NCBI GenBank assembly: GCA_964620325.1
Contig: CAZUIM010000003.1
Coordinates: 51,120-115,119 of the forward strand
Source of the DNA: CAZMYM01 sp964620325
Lineage (GTDB): Bacteria; Bipolaricaulota; Bipolaricaulia; UBA7950; UBA9294
DNA: 64,000 nucleotides
Direction: 5' to 3'
A model generated the notes under the pieces. The model was not told where the DNA came from. It saw nothing but the letters and a program-made list of their open reading frames with translations, and did not search any database. Each line of letters starts with the position of its first letter. Position 1 is the stretch's first letter. Shown here one piece after another: positions 41,093 through 49,542 of this stretch. A program made the position numbers and the translations under genes.

Positions 41093-42151
41093 TTGCCGAT
41101 CCGAAGCGTTGTTGTCGCGGGTGAATTGGGAACGTTCCTGGAGGCGGCCGAACGGATGGGGGAGCGGCTCCCCCGATTCATGTCCGCCTATCAGCAGTTT
41201 GTCCGTCGGTACATTCACAGTCGCCCGCTCTTCTCCAAGTTCCTCGGCGACCAGTTCCTTTTCGTCTACGAATCTGCCTCTCCGTCTTTCTCCCGCAACG
41301 TCCTTCATTCCGCCATGGTGCTCGAAGGGGCGTTCCGAGAGGCGGTGAATCGACCGGTCTCGGGATTCGAGTCGCTCAGTGAGGCGGGGGCGACCGTAGA
41401 GACGCTCAACATCGGCCTGTCGGGCGGCCCCCTGTTCACGGTCGACGGCGGGCGGAGCCGACGGGACGACGTCATCGGAATTCCGCTTCTTGTAGCACGA
41501 TCGTTGGCCGAGCACGCGGACGAAATCCGAAGCCACATTCTCGTCGATTCGGACCTCGAGCTCGATCGCGTTTGCCGAAGATGGTTCCGGAAAGATGACC
41601 AATCCGTCGGGGAGACAGCCGCCCTCAGCGATCACGACACGGTGAAGGCGCACATCGTCACGCCGGACTCGGTGCTTCGTGAGTATCGGAGCGAGCGCGA
41701 CCGCTACCATGTGGTGAACGCGGTCGAAGCTCTCAAACACGAGATCGATGAGATCGCGCAGAGCGATGTCTTCAGCTTCCGATTGAACTGCGGGACTCGA
41801 CCTCACATCGAACTCGTGTTCAATCCGCTCAACTATCGCGGATGGCTGGATCGTGCAGTCGCGTCCAGCATTCTCCTCGTCCATGTGACACCGACAATGA
41901 TGCGTCTGTATCCGGAGATCCTGATCCCGACCGACCAGGTCTACACAATGCAGGTTCCGATTCCCTCGGCCGACGACTATCAGGTCGCCATCGGCTTGGT
42001 CATTCAGGCACCGGAGACCGATCTGATCGGGGAGGAGCTGGAGAGGGTCGACGACCCCGAGGAGATCGCGGAGCGACTCGACGCGCTCCGTCGGATCTTC
42101 ACCCGCGCACGAGCCTCCAATCGGCTTTCTCTCGCCTACTACCGGTTCTAG
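41093..42151 (+). CDS. Unassigned protein with possible nucleotide-cyclase-like N-terminal half
   Basis: A 352-residue soluble protein that I cannot place in a family with confidence. The first half reads like a very divergent class III cyclase homology domain: VVAGELGTFLEAAERMGERL, FSKFLGDQFLFVYE, LNIGLSGGPLFTVDGG, DVIGIPLLVARSLAEHA and SHILVDSDLEL follow the usual order of that fold. Metal-binding aspartates are not clear. The second half (about 190-352) has helix-rich and beta-rich parts with FSFRLNCGTRPHIELVFNPL. The TTG start at 41093 was preferred because GGAAGGG precedes it. It could be an enzyme or a degenerate nucleotide sensor. Confidence 0.55.
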   Translation: MPIRSVVVAGELGTFLEAAERMGERLPRFMSAYQQFVRRYIHSRPLFSKFLGDQFLFVYESASPSFSRNVLHSAMVLEGAFREAVNRPVSGFESLSEAGATVETLNIGLSGGPLFTVDGGRSRRDDVIGIPLLVARSLAEHADEIRSHILVDSDLELDRVCRRWFRKDDQSVGETAALSDHDTVKAHIVTPDSVLREYRSERDRYHVVNAVEALKHEIDEIAQSDVFSFRLNCGTRPHIELVFNPLNYRGWLDRAVASSILLVHVTPTMMRLYPEILIPTDQVYTMQVPIPSADDYQVAIGLVIQAPETDLIGEELERVDDPEEIAERLDALRRIFTRARASNRLSLAYYRF

Positions 42152-42215
42152 GAACGCAAATCGCCGCCGTTGCAGCCCCCGGCGCGATCGCCAATGTCAA
42201 CAGAGCGTTCGGGCA

Positions 42216-43604
42216 TCACGTGTCCACCCAGGAGCGGAACAGGTCGGTCAGTTCCCCGGCATGCGGCGGATGGGTGGGAGTGAGATCTCGGAGGGCGGTG
42301 TACGGAAGGTCCGCCAAGATGGCTGCCCGGAGGATCGACATCGCCTCGGCCCCGTCCGGGCTGAGAATCGCCGCGCCGAGGATCCGACCCGAATACGGAT
42401 CGACCAGGGCCTTGAGCATTCGGGGAGGACGCTGCGCCCCCAACGACCCTGTGACTGAGGTCTTCGCCAGGCGATAGCGGATCCCGCGGTCGTCCGCCTC
42501 GCGTTGCGACAGGCCGATCCGTCTGAGTTGCGGGTTGGTGTGCACGACGTAGGTGACGACGCGTCCGTCCGTGGTGGCATCGCCCCCTTCGAGGAGCGTG
42601 TTGCGGAGAATCTCTGAGTCGTCGTACGAGGTGTCGCCGAACGGCTTGACTCCGTTGACATCACCGATCGCGTAGATCCCGGGAACCGACGTTTCCAGAC
42701 GACTGTCGACACTGATGTACCCGCGATCGCTCGTCTCGATCCCCGCCGCTTCCAGATTGAGCGACCTCGTGTTCGGAGCGCGGCCGCCGGCGATCAGGAC
42801 ATCCGTGCAGAGGACGACCAGGCCGCGAACTCCCTCGGCGCCGAGGATCCGAATCCGATCGTCCACTTGCTCGAGGAAGGTTGCCCTGAACCCGGTACGC
42901 ATCGTGACTCCATCGTCGGCAAGAATCCGCTCGAGGACACCGGAGATGTCAGGATCCTCGTATGGGAGGACGTGTTTCGATTTCGCGATCACGCTGACCG
43001 TGCCACCGGAGCGCCGGAACATCTGGGCAAGCTCGACTCCGACGTGGCCCCCTCCGATGACGGCGAGATGTCCTGGGACCTTGGTGAGTTCGGTGATCGA
43101 CGTCGAGTCGAGCGTCGGAACCTGGTCGATCCCACGGATCGAAGGAATCGACGGACTCGATCCAGTGTCGATGACGATGGTCTCCGCGTGGAGTTCTCGG
43201 GTGTATCCTTCGGTGAGGTGCACGGCGACGGCCTTCTTGTTCACGAAGGACGCTTCGCCGTCGACCAGATCGAGACCGTCAATCGACGCCGCGCGCTTCC
43301 TAGAGTCCGATCGAGACGCCCCGGAGATCCTCGGCTCCCTGTCGCGGATCGTCGCTACCTCGAACCTCGGCCGGGCCGTCTCTGCGTCTCGGTCGCTCGC
43401 ACGGCAGACCCCACAGGCCTCTTCGGGTCTACTGGTCGACGTATGTGACGGTGTGCGTCTATGGTTCGGGGAGGCCTCGCCGTTCGGTTCGCGCTCGATC
43501 AATGCCGTCCGGCTTCCGGCATCGGCGAACGCCTCGGCGAGGGTGGCCCCGCCGCGACCGGCGCCGATGACAATTGCGTCGTATCTGGTTGGCCGTCGAT
43601 CCAA
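42216..43604 (-). CDS. Mercuric-reductase/lipoamide-dehydrogenase-like flavoprotein lacking both redox cysteines
   Basis: A 462-residue FAD- and NAD(P)-binding protein. The FAD site is DAIVIGAGRGGATLAEAFA. The NAD site is HLAVIGGGHVGVELAQMFRR. The second FAD site is VPGIYAIGDVNG, and the dimer domain carries TYVVHTNPQLRRIGLSQRE. The catalytic segment that should read like GGTCPNYGCTPSKT reads GEASPNHRRTPSHT (residues 42-55): Ser45 and Arg50 replace the cysteines. The whole gene stays in frame. The TTG start at 43604 has GGAGGTGAGCAC directly upstream. It is either newly decaying or an enzyme with another, thiol-free activity such as NAD(P)H oxidation. Confidence 0.85.
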   Translation of the reverse strand: MDRRPTRYDAIVIGAGRGGATLAEAFADAGSRTALIEREPNGEASPNHRRTPSHTSTSRPEEACGVCRASDRDAETARPRFEVATIRDREPRISGASRSDSRKRAASIDGLDLVDGEASFVNKKAVAVHLTEGYTRELHAETIVIDTGSSPSIPSIRGIDQVPTLDSTSITELTKVPGHLAVIGGGHVGVELAQMFRRSGGTVSVIAKSKHVLPYEDPDISGVLERILADDGVTMRTGFRATFLEQVDDRIRILGAEGVRGLVVLCTDVLIAGGRAPNTRSLNLEAAGIETSDRGYISVDSRLETSVPGIYAIGDVNGVKPFGDTSYDDSEILRNTLLEGGDATTDGRVVTYVVHTNPQLRRIGLSQREADDRGIRYRLAKTSVTGSLGAQRPPRMLKALVDPYSGRILGAAILSPDGAEAMSILRAAILADLPYTALRDLTPTHPPHAGELTDLFRSWVDT

Positions 43605-43846
43605 GTGCTCACCTCCGGAGAGTTGGTGGCTGAATGGGAGGTTGGGAAGCTCGTCATCACGGTGCTGCGTTCGACCCTTCGAGTTCGCGACGCGCTGTGC
43701 CCGACAGCCGGGAAGCAGAAGACGATTCTCCGACGAGTTGAGAACGAACACCCCATCAAACCGAATCTCGCGGTGGAAGTCAAGCCGGCGGCTGGCGGCC
43801 CCCTCATCGGTGGCCTCCAGGGGCGGCTTCGCGCTGAGGAGTTCAG

Positions 43847-44130
43847 AGTGAACGATGACAGCGAGCAACTCCGGGCGATGGCGAGCTTCCTCGCGAACGA
43901 GCTCGGGGTCGTGACGCCGTGGCACGTCGGCCGATTCTTCCCGGCGTACCGGATGACCGACATCGATCTGCCGACGATGGAAGCGATCCGCGAGACGGTC
44001 GAGATCGGAAAGGAGGGAGGCGCGATGCGTGTACTCGGGGAGCGTCGAGGAATCCGCCCTCACGGTCTGTCCAAGCGGCGGCGAGCCGTCGATTCATCGG
44101 TTGATTCCAGGCCGCGTCCTCGGCCGTGTG
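43847..44130 (+). pseudogene. C-terminal relic of an AmmeMemoRadiSam-type radical SAM gene
   Basis: Starting near 43847, NDDSEQLRAMASFLANELGV and TPWHVGRFFPAYRMTDIDLP match the C-terminal part of Pfl-activase-like radical SAM enzymes of the AmmeMemoRadiSam system. After GKEGG a frame change near 44020 leads to CVYSGSVEESALTVCPSGG, the family end with one of its two cysteine pairs damaged. The radical SAM core with its CxxxCxxC motif, which would lie further upstream, is absent. It is a truncated and frameshifted remnant facing the flavoprotein gene's upstream region. Confidence 0.65.
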
Positions 44131-44339
44131 ATGGCCGCGTCGACCAGGCCCGCCTGTGGACGACCGATTGCCGGTGCGGGCCTCCATCCCGCCGGCGAGG
44201 AAGGATAGGAGACGTCATCCGAGGTTGCTGAACGCGAGGCCTCCACCTGCCTCCCTCCAAGGGATGCGGCGCCGATCTTGGTGTCGTGTCGACGGACGAC
44301 CTAGCAGGGCTCGGCCGACGACGGCCTGTCTCCCGCCGG

Positions 44340-44369
44340 TTGACGATCCTCGGCGACAAGCGATATGGT
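44340..44369 (+). promoter_or_regulatory. Candidate promoter of the LigD ligase/polymerase operon
   Basis: TTGACG (44340-44345) and TATGGT (44364-44369) with an 18-base spacer, about 90 bases before the ligase start. The same layout as the promoter at 35133-35162. Confidence 0.5.
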
Positions 44370-44458
44370 TGAAGCGTTCTCGATTCGGTTGCACACGATC
44401 CGCGGTGCCGGGCTTCTCATCTGCTTGCTCTCGTCTTGTCGTACGGCGGAGGTATCTG

Positions 44459-45487
44459 ATGACCGAAAATGACTGGTTCGACCTGCTGACCGAGAGTCAG
44501 CGGGCGAACCTCCCGAAGCGAGCGATGCCGGGTTGGGTCCAGCCGATGCTAGCGACCCTCGCCGATGCGGCGTTCGATGACCCGCAGTGGATCTACGAGC
44601 GGAAGTTCGACGGGGAGCGTGTTCTCGCCCACAAGCGGGGCGGAAGCGTCCGCCTGCTGTCCCGCAATCGCAAGCGGCTCAACGACACCTACCCTGAACT
44701 GGTCGACGCAGTCGGTGAGCAGCCGGCCGGTTGCGTGATCTTCGATGGTGAGGTGGTCGCATTCTCCGGGCGGGCCACCAGCTTCGAGCGTCTGCAAGAA
44801 CGGATGCAATTGAAGAATCGCGATGAAGCGCGGGCAAGCGGCGTCGCCGTCTACTACTATGTCTTCGACGTATTGTATCTGGAAGGTCGAGACATCACCG
44901 GGCTGCCGTTGGCCGATCGGAAGCGGCTGCTACGCGCTGCGGGAGACTGGGAAGACCCGGTGCGCTATACGGCGCATCGGCGAGAGCACGGGACGGCGTT
45001 CTATCGCGAGGCCTGCCGCAAGGGGTGGGAGGGCGTCATCGCCAAGGACGGATCGGCCGAGTACGTACCGTCCCGCTCGACAAAGTGGCTGAAGTTCAAG
45101 TGTGTCAACCGACAGGAGTTCGTCGTCGGGGGGTTCACCGACCCGGACGGAGATCGAATCGGGTTCGGGTCACTTCTCATCGGCGTCTATGATGGCAAGG
45201 CCCTCCGCTACGCCGGGCGGGTCGGGACGGGGTTCGGCGATGACACGCTGAGGCGGCTTCGGAAGCGGTTCGACAGGATGGAGATCGACGACTGCCCGTT
45301 CGTCGAGGAGGACGCCGCCGCCGGTCGCGGAGTGCATTGGCTGGAGCCGAGGCTCGTCGCTGAGGTTGGATTCACCGAGTGGACAACGGATGAGCTGTTG
45401 CGTCATCCGCGGTTTCTCGGGATGCGTGACGACAGAGAGCCGCGAGAGGTGCGCCGCGAGCGCCCGTCCGGAGGGAGAACCGGATGA
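44459..45487 (+). CDS. ligD: ATP-dependent DNA ligase, LigD ligase domain, stand-alone
   Basis: A 342-residue ligase that seals double-strand breaks in non-homologous end joining. The nucleotidyl-transfer lysine lies in YERKFDGERVLAHK (K-x-D-G). Further motifs are CVIFDGEVVAF (motif III region), YYYVFDVLYLEGRDITGLP, GWEGVIAKDG (motif IV), STKWLKFKC (motif V) and the OB-fold SLLIGVYDGKALRYAGRVGTG, ending EVGFTEWTTDELLRHPRFLG. The ATG at 44459 has GGAGGTATCTG directly before it. It overlaps the polymerase gene start as ATGA and forms a two-gene operon. The phosphoesterase part is encoded 6.5 kb away. Confidence 0.94.
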   Translation: MTENDWFDLLTESQRANLPKRAMPGWVQPMLATLADAAFDDPQWIYERKFDGERVLAHKRGGSVRLLSRNRKRLNDTYPELVDAVGEQPAGCVIFDGEVVAFSGRATSFERLQERMQLKNRDEARASGVAVYYYVFDVLYLEGRDITGLPLADRKRLLRAAGDWEDPVRYTAHRREHGTAFYREACRKGWEGVIAKDGSAEYVPSRSTKWLKFKCVNRQEFVVGGFTDPDGDRIGFGSLLIGVYDGKALRYAGRVGTGFGDDTLRRLRKRFDRMEIDDCPFVEEDAAAGRGVHWLEPRLVAEVGFTEWTTDELLRHPRFLGMRDDREPREVRRERPSGGRTG

Positions 45488-46392
45488 GCGAAACCGTCAA
45501 TGGTCGGGCGATCGGCATCTCCAATCGGGACAAGCTCTTCTACCCGGACGCGGGGATCACGAAGGGCGACGTCATCGACTACTACGGCAGGATTTATCCG
45601 TACATGGCGCCGCATCTGCACCGACGGCCGGTGTCGTTCGAGCGGTACCCCGACGGGATCCGTGGAGACCACTTCTTCCAGAAGAACGCGTCCGACTACT
45701 TCCCGGAGTGGATCCACACCACCGAGCTGGAGAAGCAGGGAGGGACGGTCGACTACGTCGTGATCGAAGAACGTGCGACCCTGGTCTTCCTGGCGGACCA
45801 AGCGGCGCTGCCGATCCACATCTTCCTGAGCACAGCAGACTGTCCCGGTTGCCCCGATCGGTTCGTTTTCGATCTCGATCCGCCGGACGGTGACTTTGCA
45901 CCGGTTCGCGAAGCAGCTGGGAGGCTGCGAGACGTCCTCGAAGGAGTCGGGCTTCATCCGTTCGTGATGACGACCGGTTCCAAGGGTGTCCACGTGACAA
46001 CGCCGATCGTTCCGGAGCAGGCGTACGACAACGTCCGGGCGTTCGCTCGGCGAGTCGCCGAGCGCGCCGTGGAGCGGCACCCGAACCGGCTGACCCTGGA
46101 GCAACGCATCGACAAGCGAGACGGTCGCGTGTATCTCGATGTCCTGCGAAACGCATACGGTCAGACCGGTGTTTGCCCATACTCGCTGCGCGCTCGGCCG
46201 GGAGCGCCGGTGGCGACACCGATCGACTGGGCTGAGCTTCGGCGCGCCACGCTGTGCCCGGGCGGGACGACGTTGCGCAACGTCTTCCGCCGACTCGGGC
46301 AGAAGGACGATCCGTGGTCTGGATTCGCTGGCGCCTCAGAGTCGCTTGCCGAGGCGAACGAGCGCCTGAGAAGAGAAGATCGAAGATCGTGA
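45484..46392 (+). CDS. LigD-type primase/polymerase, stand-alone
   Basis: A 302-residue polymerase of the archaeo-eukaryotic primase superfamily that fills or extends DNA ends during end joining. Signs: ISNRDKLFYPDAGITKGDVI at the start, FFQKNASDYFPEW, the metal-binding pair in FVFDLDPPDGDF, TTGSKGVHVTTPI, LDVLRNAYGQTGVCPYSLRA and RPGAPVATPIDW. The length is that of a complete POL domain. The ATG overlaps the ligase stop, so both are translated together. With the separate phosphoesterase it makes a full LigD in three polypeptides; the Ku partner must be elsewhere if present. Confidence 0.94.
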   Translation: MSETVNGRAIGISNRDKLFYPDAGITKGDVIDYYGRIYPYMAPHLHRRPVSFERYPDGIRGDHFFQKNASDYFPEWIHTTELEKQGGTVDYVVIEERATLVFLADQAALPIHIFLSTADCPGCPDRFVFDLDPPDGDFAPVREAAGRLRDVLEGVGLHPFVMTTGSKGVHVTTPIVPEQAYDNVRAFARRVAERAVERHPNRLTLEQRIDKRDGRVYLDVLRNAYGQTGVCPYSLRARPGAPVATPIDWAELRRATLCPGGTTLRNVFRRLGQKDDPWSGFAGASESLAEANERLRREDRRS

Positions 46393-46505
46393 GCACCGTG
46401 CTCGGCGAGACGCAGGTCGCAAGAGGTAGAGTATGAGGACAGAGGTGCCGCCGGGCAGACACCGCGCGGGCGTCAAAGCGGGCGAGACGGGAAAGGAGGA
46501 CTCGA

Positions 46506-46739
46506 ATGATCGCCGTCGTCGGGATCGTCGCGTTCCTTTCGGCCCTGATGATCCTGCTGGTCATCGCACGAGTCGCTGCGATGGGCCTGACGATGACCGG
46601 CCTGTCGAAGGACGTTGCTCGGTTCCAGTCGCGGTCGGCACTGACCGGAGGCGGCTTCACGACCCAGGAGAGCGAATCGGTGCTGGATCATCCGGTTCGC
46701 CGTCTCATGAAGAAGGCTGATTCTGGGGACGCGGGATGA
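46506..46739 (+). CDS. Small membrane protein, N-terminal part of a TrkA-C-linked membrane family
   Basis: A 77-residue protein with one N-terminal helix (VVGIVAFLSALMILLVIARV). It is followed by LTMTGLSKDVARFQSRSALT and GGGFTTQESESVLDHPVRR. That second part is typical of the start of larger membrane proteins that carry a TrkA-C domain, where the text continues after the HPVRR motif. Here the frame ends at KADSGDAG, so it may be a truncated gene or a short functional form. AAAGGAGG lies seven bases before the ATG. It follows the LigD polymerase gene by 113 bases. Confidence 0.6.
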   Translation: MIAVVGIVAFLSALMILLVIARVAAMGLTMTGLSKDVARFQSRSALTGGGFTTQESESVLDHPVRRLMKKADSGDAG

Positions 46740-46862
46740 TCCCTGTCGGATTCATCCGATCGATGCGGCTCCGGAGAAGGAACCGGACCACGACTCGAGC
46801 GGACTGACGTGCGCGCGAGCCCAATCCGCTAACTCGTAGGATGCGGGGGGCAGGAACGGTCC

Positions 46863-48648
46863 ATGAACGACCCGGAAGCGAAGATCGAGCGTTTGCGTGA
46901 GGCGTTCGCCGCAGACGGGTTCGCCGTCCCGGCGGAGAGCGTCATCGTCTATCGCGACCGTGTCGGCATCCGCGCTATCCACCGGACCGCGCGCGCCTAC
47001 GAGGGTGGCGTTCCGAAAACGGCGTACTACATCGAGGGAACACCGTTCGAGATGGGATTCCTGATGGGCAGGCTCGCGGAACCCGAGACTACGCGGATGA
47101 CCGAGATGTTCATCGACCGGGTCTTCCTGGCCATGTTTCGTGAAGCGGTGTCGGGAGAGCGGCTCGACTTCGTCGGGACGCGCGGTCCGAGGTTGGCGGC
47201 GGCGCATCGTCTGCTGATCGGTTTGATGCGAGACATGATCCGGGTCCGCCACGTGCGGGCCGACATCCCGGTTCGCTACCATCGGGAGATTCGGGGGATC
47301 GTGGCTGGCTGTCGGGAGGCGGCGCGGCGCGAGGGGCGGTCGACCGCCGTCTCCGCCGAGGCGCTCTGGGTGCTGAACGCCGGGCTCGATTGTATTCTGT
47401 CACGGACTTACACTGGTATCTTGCTCCCGAAGCGGCTGCGGCCGAAGGATCTCTGGATGCCGATCGCCTGCAATGGATTCGCGATCCTCAACGACGCTGC
47501 ATCGGGCGGGCCGTTGTTCGGACGGGATTTCATGTTCCCGACAGGTGGGATCTACCACGAGGTGGCCGCCCACGTCGTCTGCAACCCAGTCGCCGACCGC
47601 GAAGATGACGTTGTGCGTCCGTTCGTGTCGATGACGGCTCCGGGAATCATCGGCACGGTGGCCGGGATGAACTGCGACGGCGTGGCCGGAGGCGTCAACA
47701 TGGCGGTCGGCGCGAACTGCGATCCGTCTCGACCGGGGTTCAACTCGCTCCTGTTGCTCCGCGATGCGATCGAGCGGGCGAGGAACATCAAAAGGGCGGT
47801 GGAACGGATCGTGGACGCGCGCCGCGGCGTGACGTGCGAGTACATCTTCGCTGGCGTCGGCGTGCACGGCGGAGCGGACCGCGCATGCGTGGTGGAGGCG
47901 GGTGCGTCGACTGACGACATGGCGTTTCTCGACTATCCGGGAGACCGGGTCAAACCGTTGCTCCCCGACGAGACGTTCCTTGAACGGCATCGATCGACCG
48001 ATGTGCTCCGCGGTGCAATGGTCCGTTGGGACGATTACCAGGTCCCGCAGGAATACCTCGAGTTCAACGGCGATCTCTGCGAGCGATTCCGGCGTTCGGT
48101 TCCCGATACGGCGTTCGAGCCTATCGGTCGGATCAACCGGACACCGACCGATAGAATTGCCCCGGCGGGTACTACTTCGCTCCGGCCCGGGGCTGTCGGG
48201 CGAAGTGCTGCTGGCAACCAACCACTTCGTCATTCCAGAAATGCGTCTCTGCTCGATGCATCCGTGGGCTCAGCGGGTGTTCCGCGCTCGCCTCAACGAC
48301 AGTCAATGGCGCTACGACGAGTTGAATCATCGGATTCTGAGCCGACTGGATCGAGACGGCTCGATCGACTACGAGGCCGCAAAGCGCCTGCTGAGCTTCC
48401 TCGTTCCTGACGGAGAGTTTCCCGACTATTACCGATTCAACCCCACGAGCTCCGACGGACGGGAACGTGTGATCTTCGGAAGTCTGAGCTTGTTCGATCT
48501 GAAGGCGCGGACGGTCGAGTCACGATACGGTTTGTACACGGATCCCTGGATTCGTATACAGCTGGGCAACTACGTCGACGATGGGCGAGACACGGACGGC
48601 CGGACGAGCAGGTCGCGTTCGGAGGCCGACACGGATGGAGAGAAGTAG
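46863..48648 (+). pseudogene. C45-type acyltransferase/peptidase gene with frameshifts
   Basis: From the ATG at 46863 a frame of about 430 codons reads as an N-terminal-nucleophile hydrolase of the acyl-CoA:6-aminopenicillanate acyltransferase (C45) type: EGTPFEMGFLMGRLAEPETT, the likely nucleophile in IACNGFAILNDAASGGPLFG (Cys200 region), RDFMFPTGGIYHEV and NCDGVAGGVNMAVGANCD. At 48150-48190 three frames meet (DRIAPAG, then GYYFAP, then GLSGEVLLATNHF). Homology then goes on in the third frame, IPEMRLCSMHPWAQRVF to 48648. Two small indels therefore split the gene. A truncated first part of about 430 residues could still be made. Confidence 0.72.
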
Positions 48649-48698
48649 ACGGACGAGGCTGATGCTGCAAGAAGGAGACGTAAGGGAGGGAGCGAACG

Positions 48699-48980
48699 AT
48701 GCCAAGGCTGGCCGGAGAGGATCTGAATATCGAAGGATGCAATTACGAAGCGGAGGGCGTCACCGCGGCCGACGTGCTGCGGATGATGCTTGCACACCTG
48801 GAATCGGAACACGGAATCGAGCTGCCAGATCCTGACACGATTCTCACAGGGAACGTCGACGAAGAGCGCCTCGACCACGGAACGAAACTGGTCCTCGAGC
48901 GGATCCGCCAACGGCTGGATCTGACGGACAAGGGATCGTCCGAGCCGGGCGTGCAGCCGCGGACCCCGCCCGGTCGCTGA
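48699..48980 (+). CDS. DUF1059-like small protein
   Basis: A 93-residue protein. LNIEGCNYEAEGVTAADVLR followed by MMLAHLESEHGI resembles the DUF1059 family of small proteins, which usually has CDFVAEGETEEE and a histidine pair in the helix (HAKEVHG). A Cys (GCNY) and two His remain in matching places, so metal binding is possible. After residue 70 the tail is poorly conserved and proline rich. GGGAGG lies nine bases before the ATG. It follows the broken C45 gene by 50 bases. Confidence 0.6.
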   Translation: MPRLAGEDLNIEGCNYEAEGVTAADVLRMMLAHLESEHGIELPDPDTILTGNVDEERLDHGTKLVLERIRQRLDLTDKGSSEPGVQPRTPPGR

Positions 48981-49009
48981 GGCTCATCCCGGCGGGTCCG
49001 GGACGCCGG

Positions 49010-49440
49010 AGCCGATCGTCCGATGATTCCGGTCGACGATCTGGGACTGCGGCGTTTCAGCAGTCGGCGCGGATGTCGAACTCGGCGTCTTCCACCCATT
49101 CGTTCGGGCGGTTGTAGTACTCGACGAGCGAGGTGACGAACAGGAAACGCTCGCGCTCGATCGGCCAATCGCTCGAGCGGGGCGGCCCGTTTCGCATCGT
49201 CGGCCGCATTCAGGCGCTCGCGGTAGGCGGTAGAACGTCTCGGGCGTCCGCTCGACGTTCATCCCTCGTCGGAGAAGCTCGACGAGCGGCGCGTCCGGGG
49301 GAAAGCTAGCCTGCCCAGGATGGCGTTCGGCGGCGGCGTCGATCGGCAACGCGTGCCAGGCCGCCGGTCAACGGGGATTGCTGCGACTTGCATCGATCGG
49401 CCGGCTTCCTGTATGGTCATGTTCGGCTCTTCTCAAATGA
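49010..49440 (-). pseudogene. Possible degenerate gene of unknown family
   Basis: The minus strand shows an ATG near 49416 (MTIQEAGRSMQVAAIPVDR) and, in other frames, a coherent ending: RFLFVTSLVEYYNRPNEWVE with DAEFDIRADC and a stop near 49056. Codon choice in that last piece is gene-like. The frames between do not join without several shifts. I cannot name a family. It may be a small decayed gene. The plus-strand promoter of the next gene overlaps its start. Confidence 0.3.
49388..49417 (+). promoter_or_regulatory. Candidate promoter of the surface-protein operon
   Basis: TTGCAT (49388-49393) and TATGGT (49412-49417) separated by 18 bases, about 125 bases before the start at 49543. It shares its -10 box with the promoters at 35133 and 44340. 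Confidence 0.4.
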
Positions 49441-49542
49441 GGTGGCGAGTGTACCTCAACTTCCCAGAGCGGCGAACGCTGTTCATGTGTTGTTTTCTCA
49501 TGCGGATCGATCCCCCGGACAACGATGACATGGAGGTGCTCG

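Noticed and set aside
40481..41884. A 467-codon open frame on the minus strand
   Set aside because: It covers the GAPDH relic and the plus-strand gene at 41093. No ribosome site and no recognisable domain.
42715..43851. A 378-codon open frame on the plus strand
   Set aside because: It is antisense to the flavoprotein gene with its clear FAD and NAD motifs; high-GC DNA often leaves such frames open.
45572..46660. A 362-codon open frame on the minus strand
   Set aside because: Antisense to the LigD polymerase gene; composition is arginine and serine rich with no motif.
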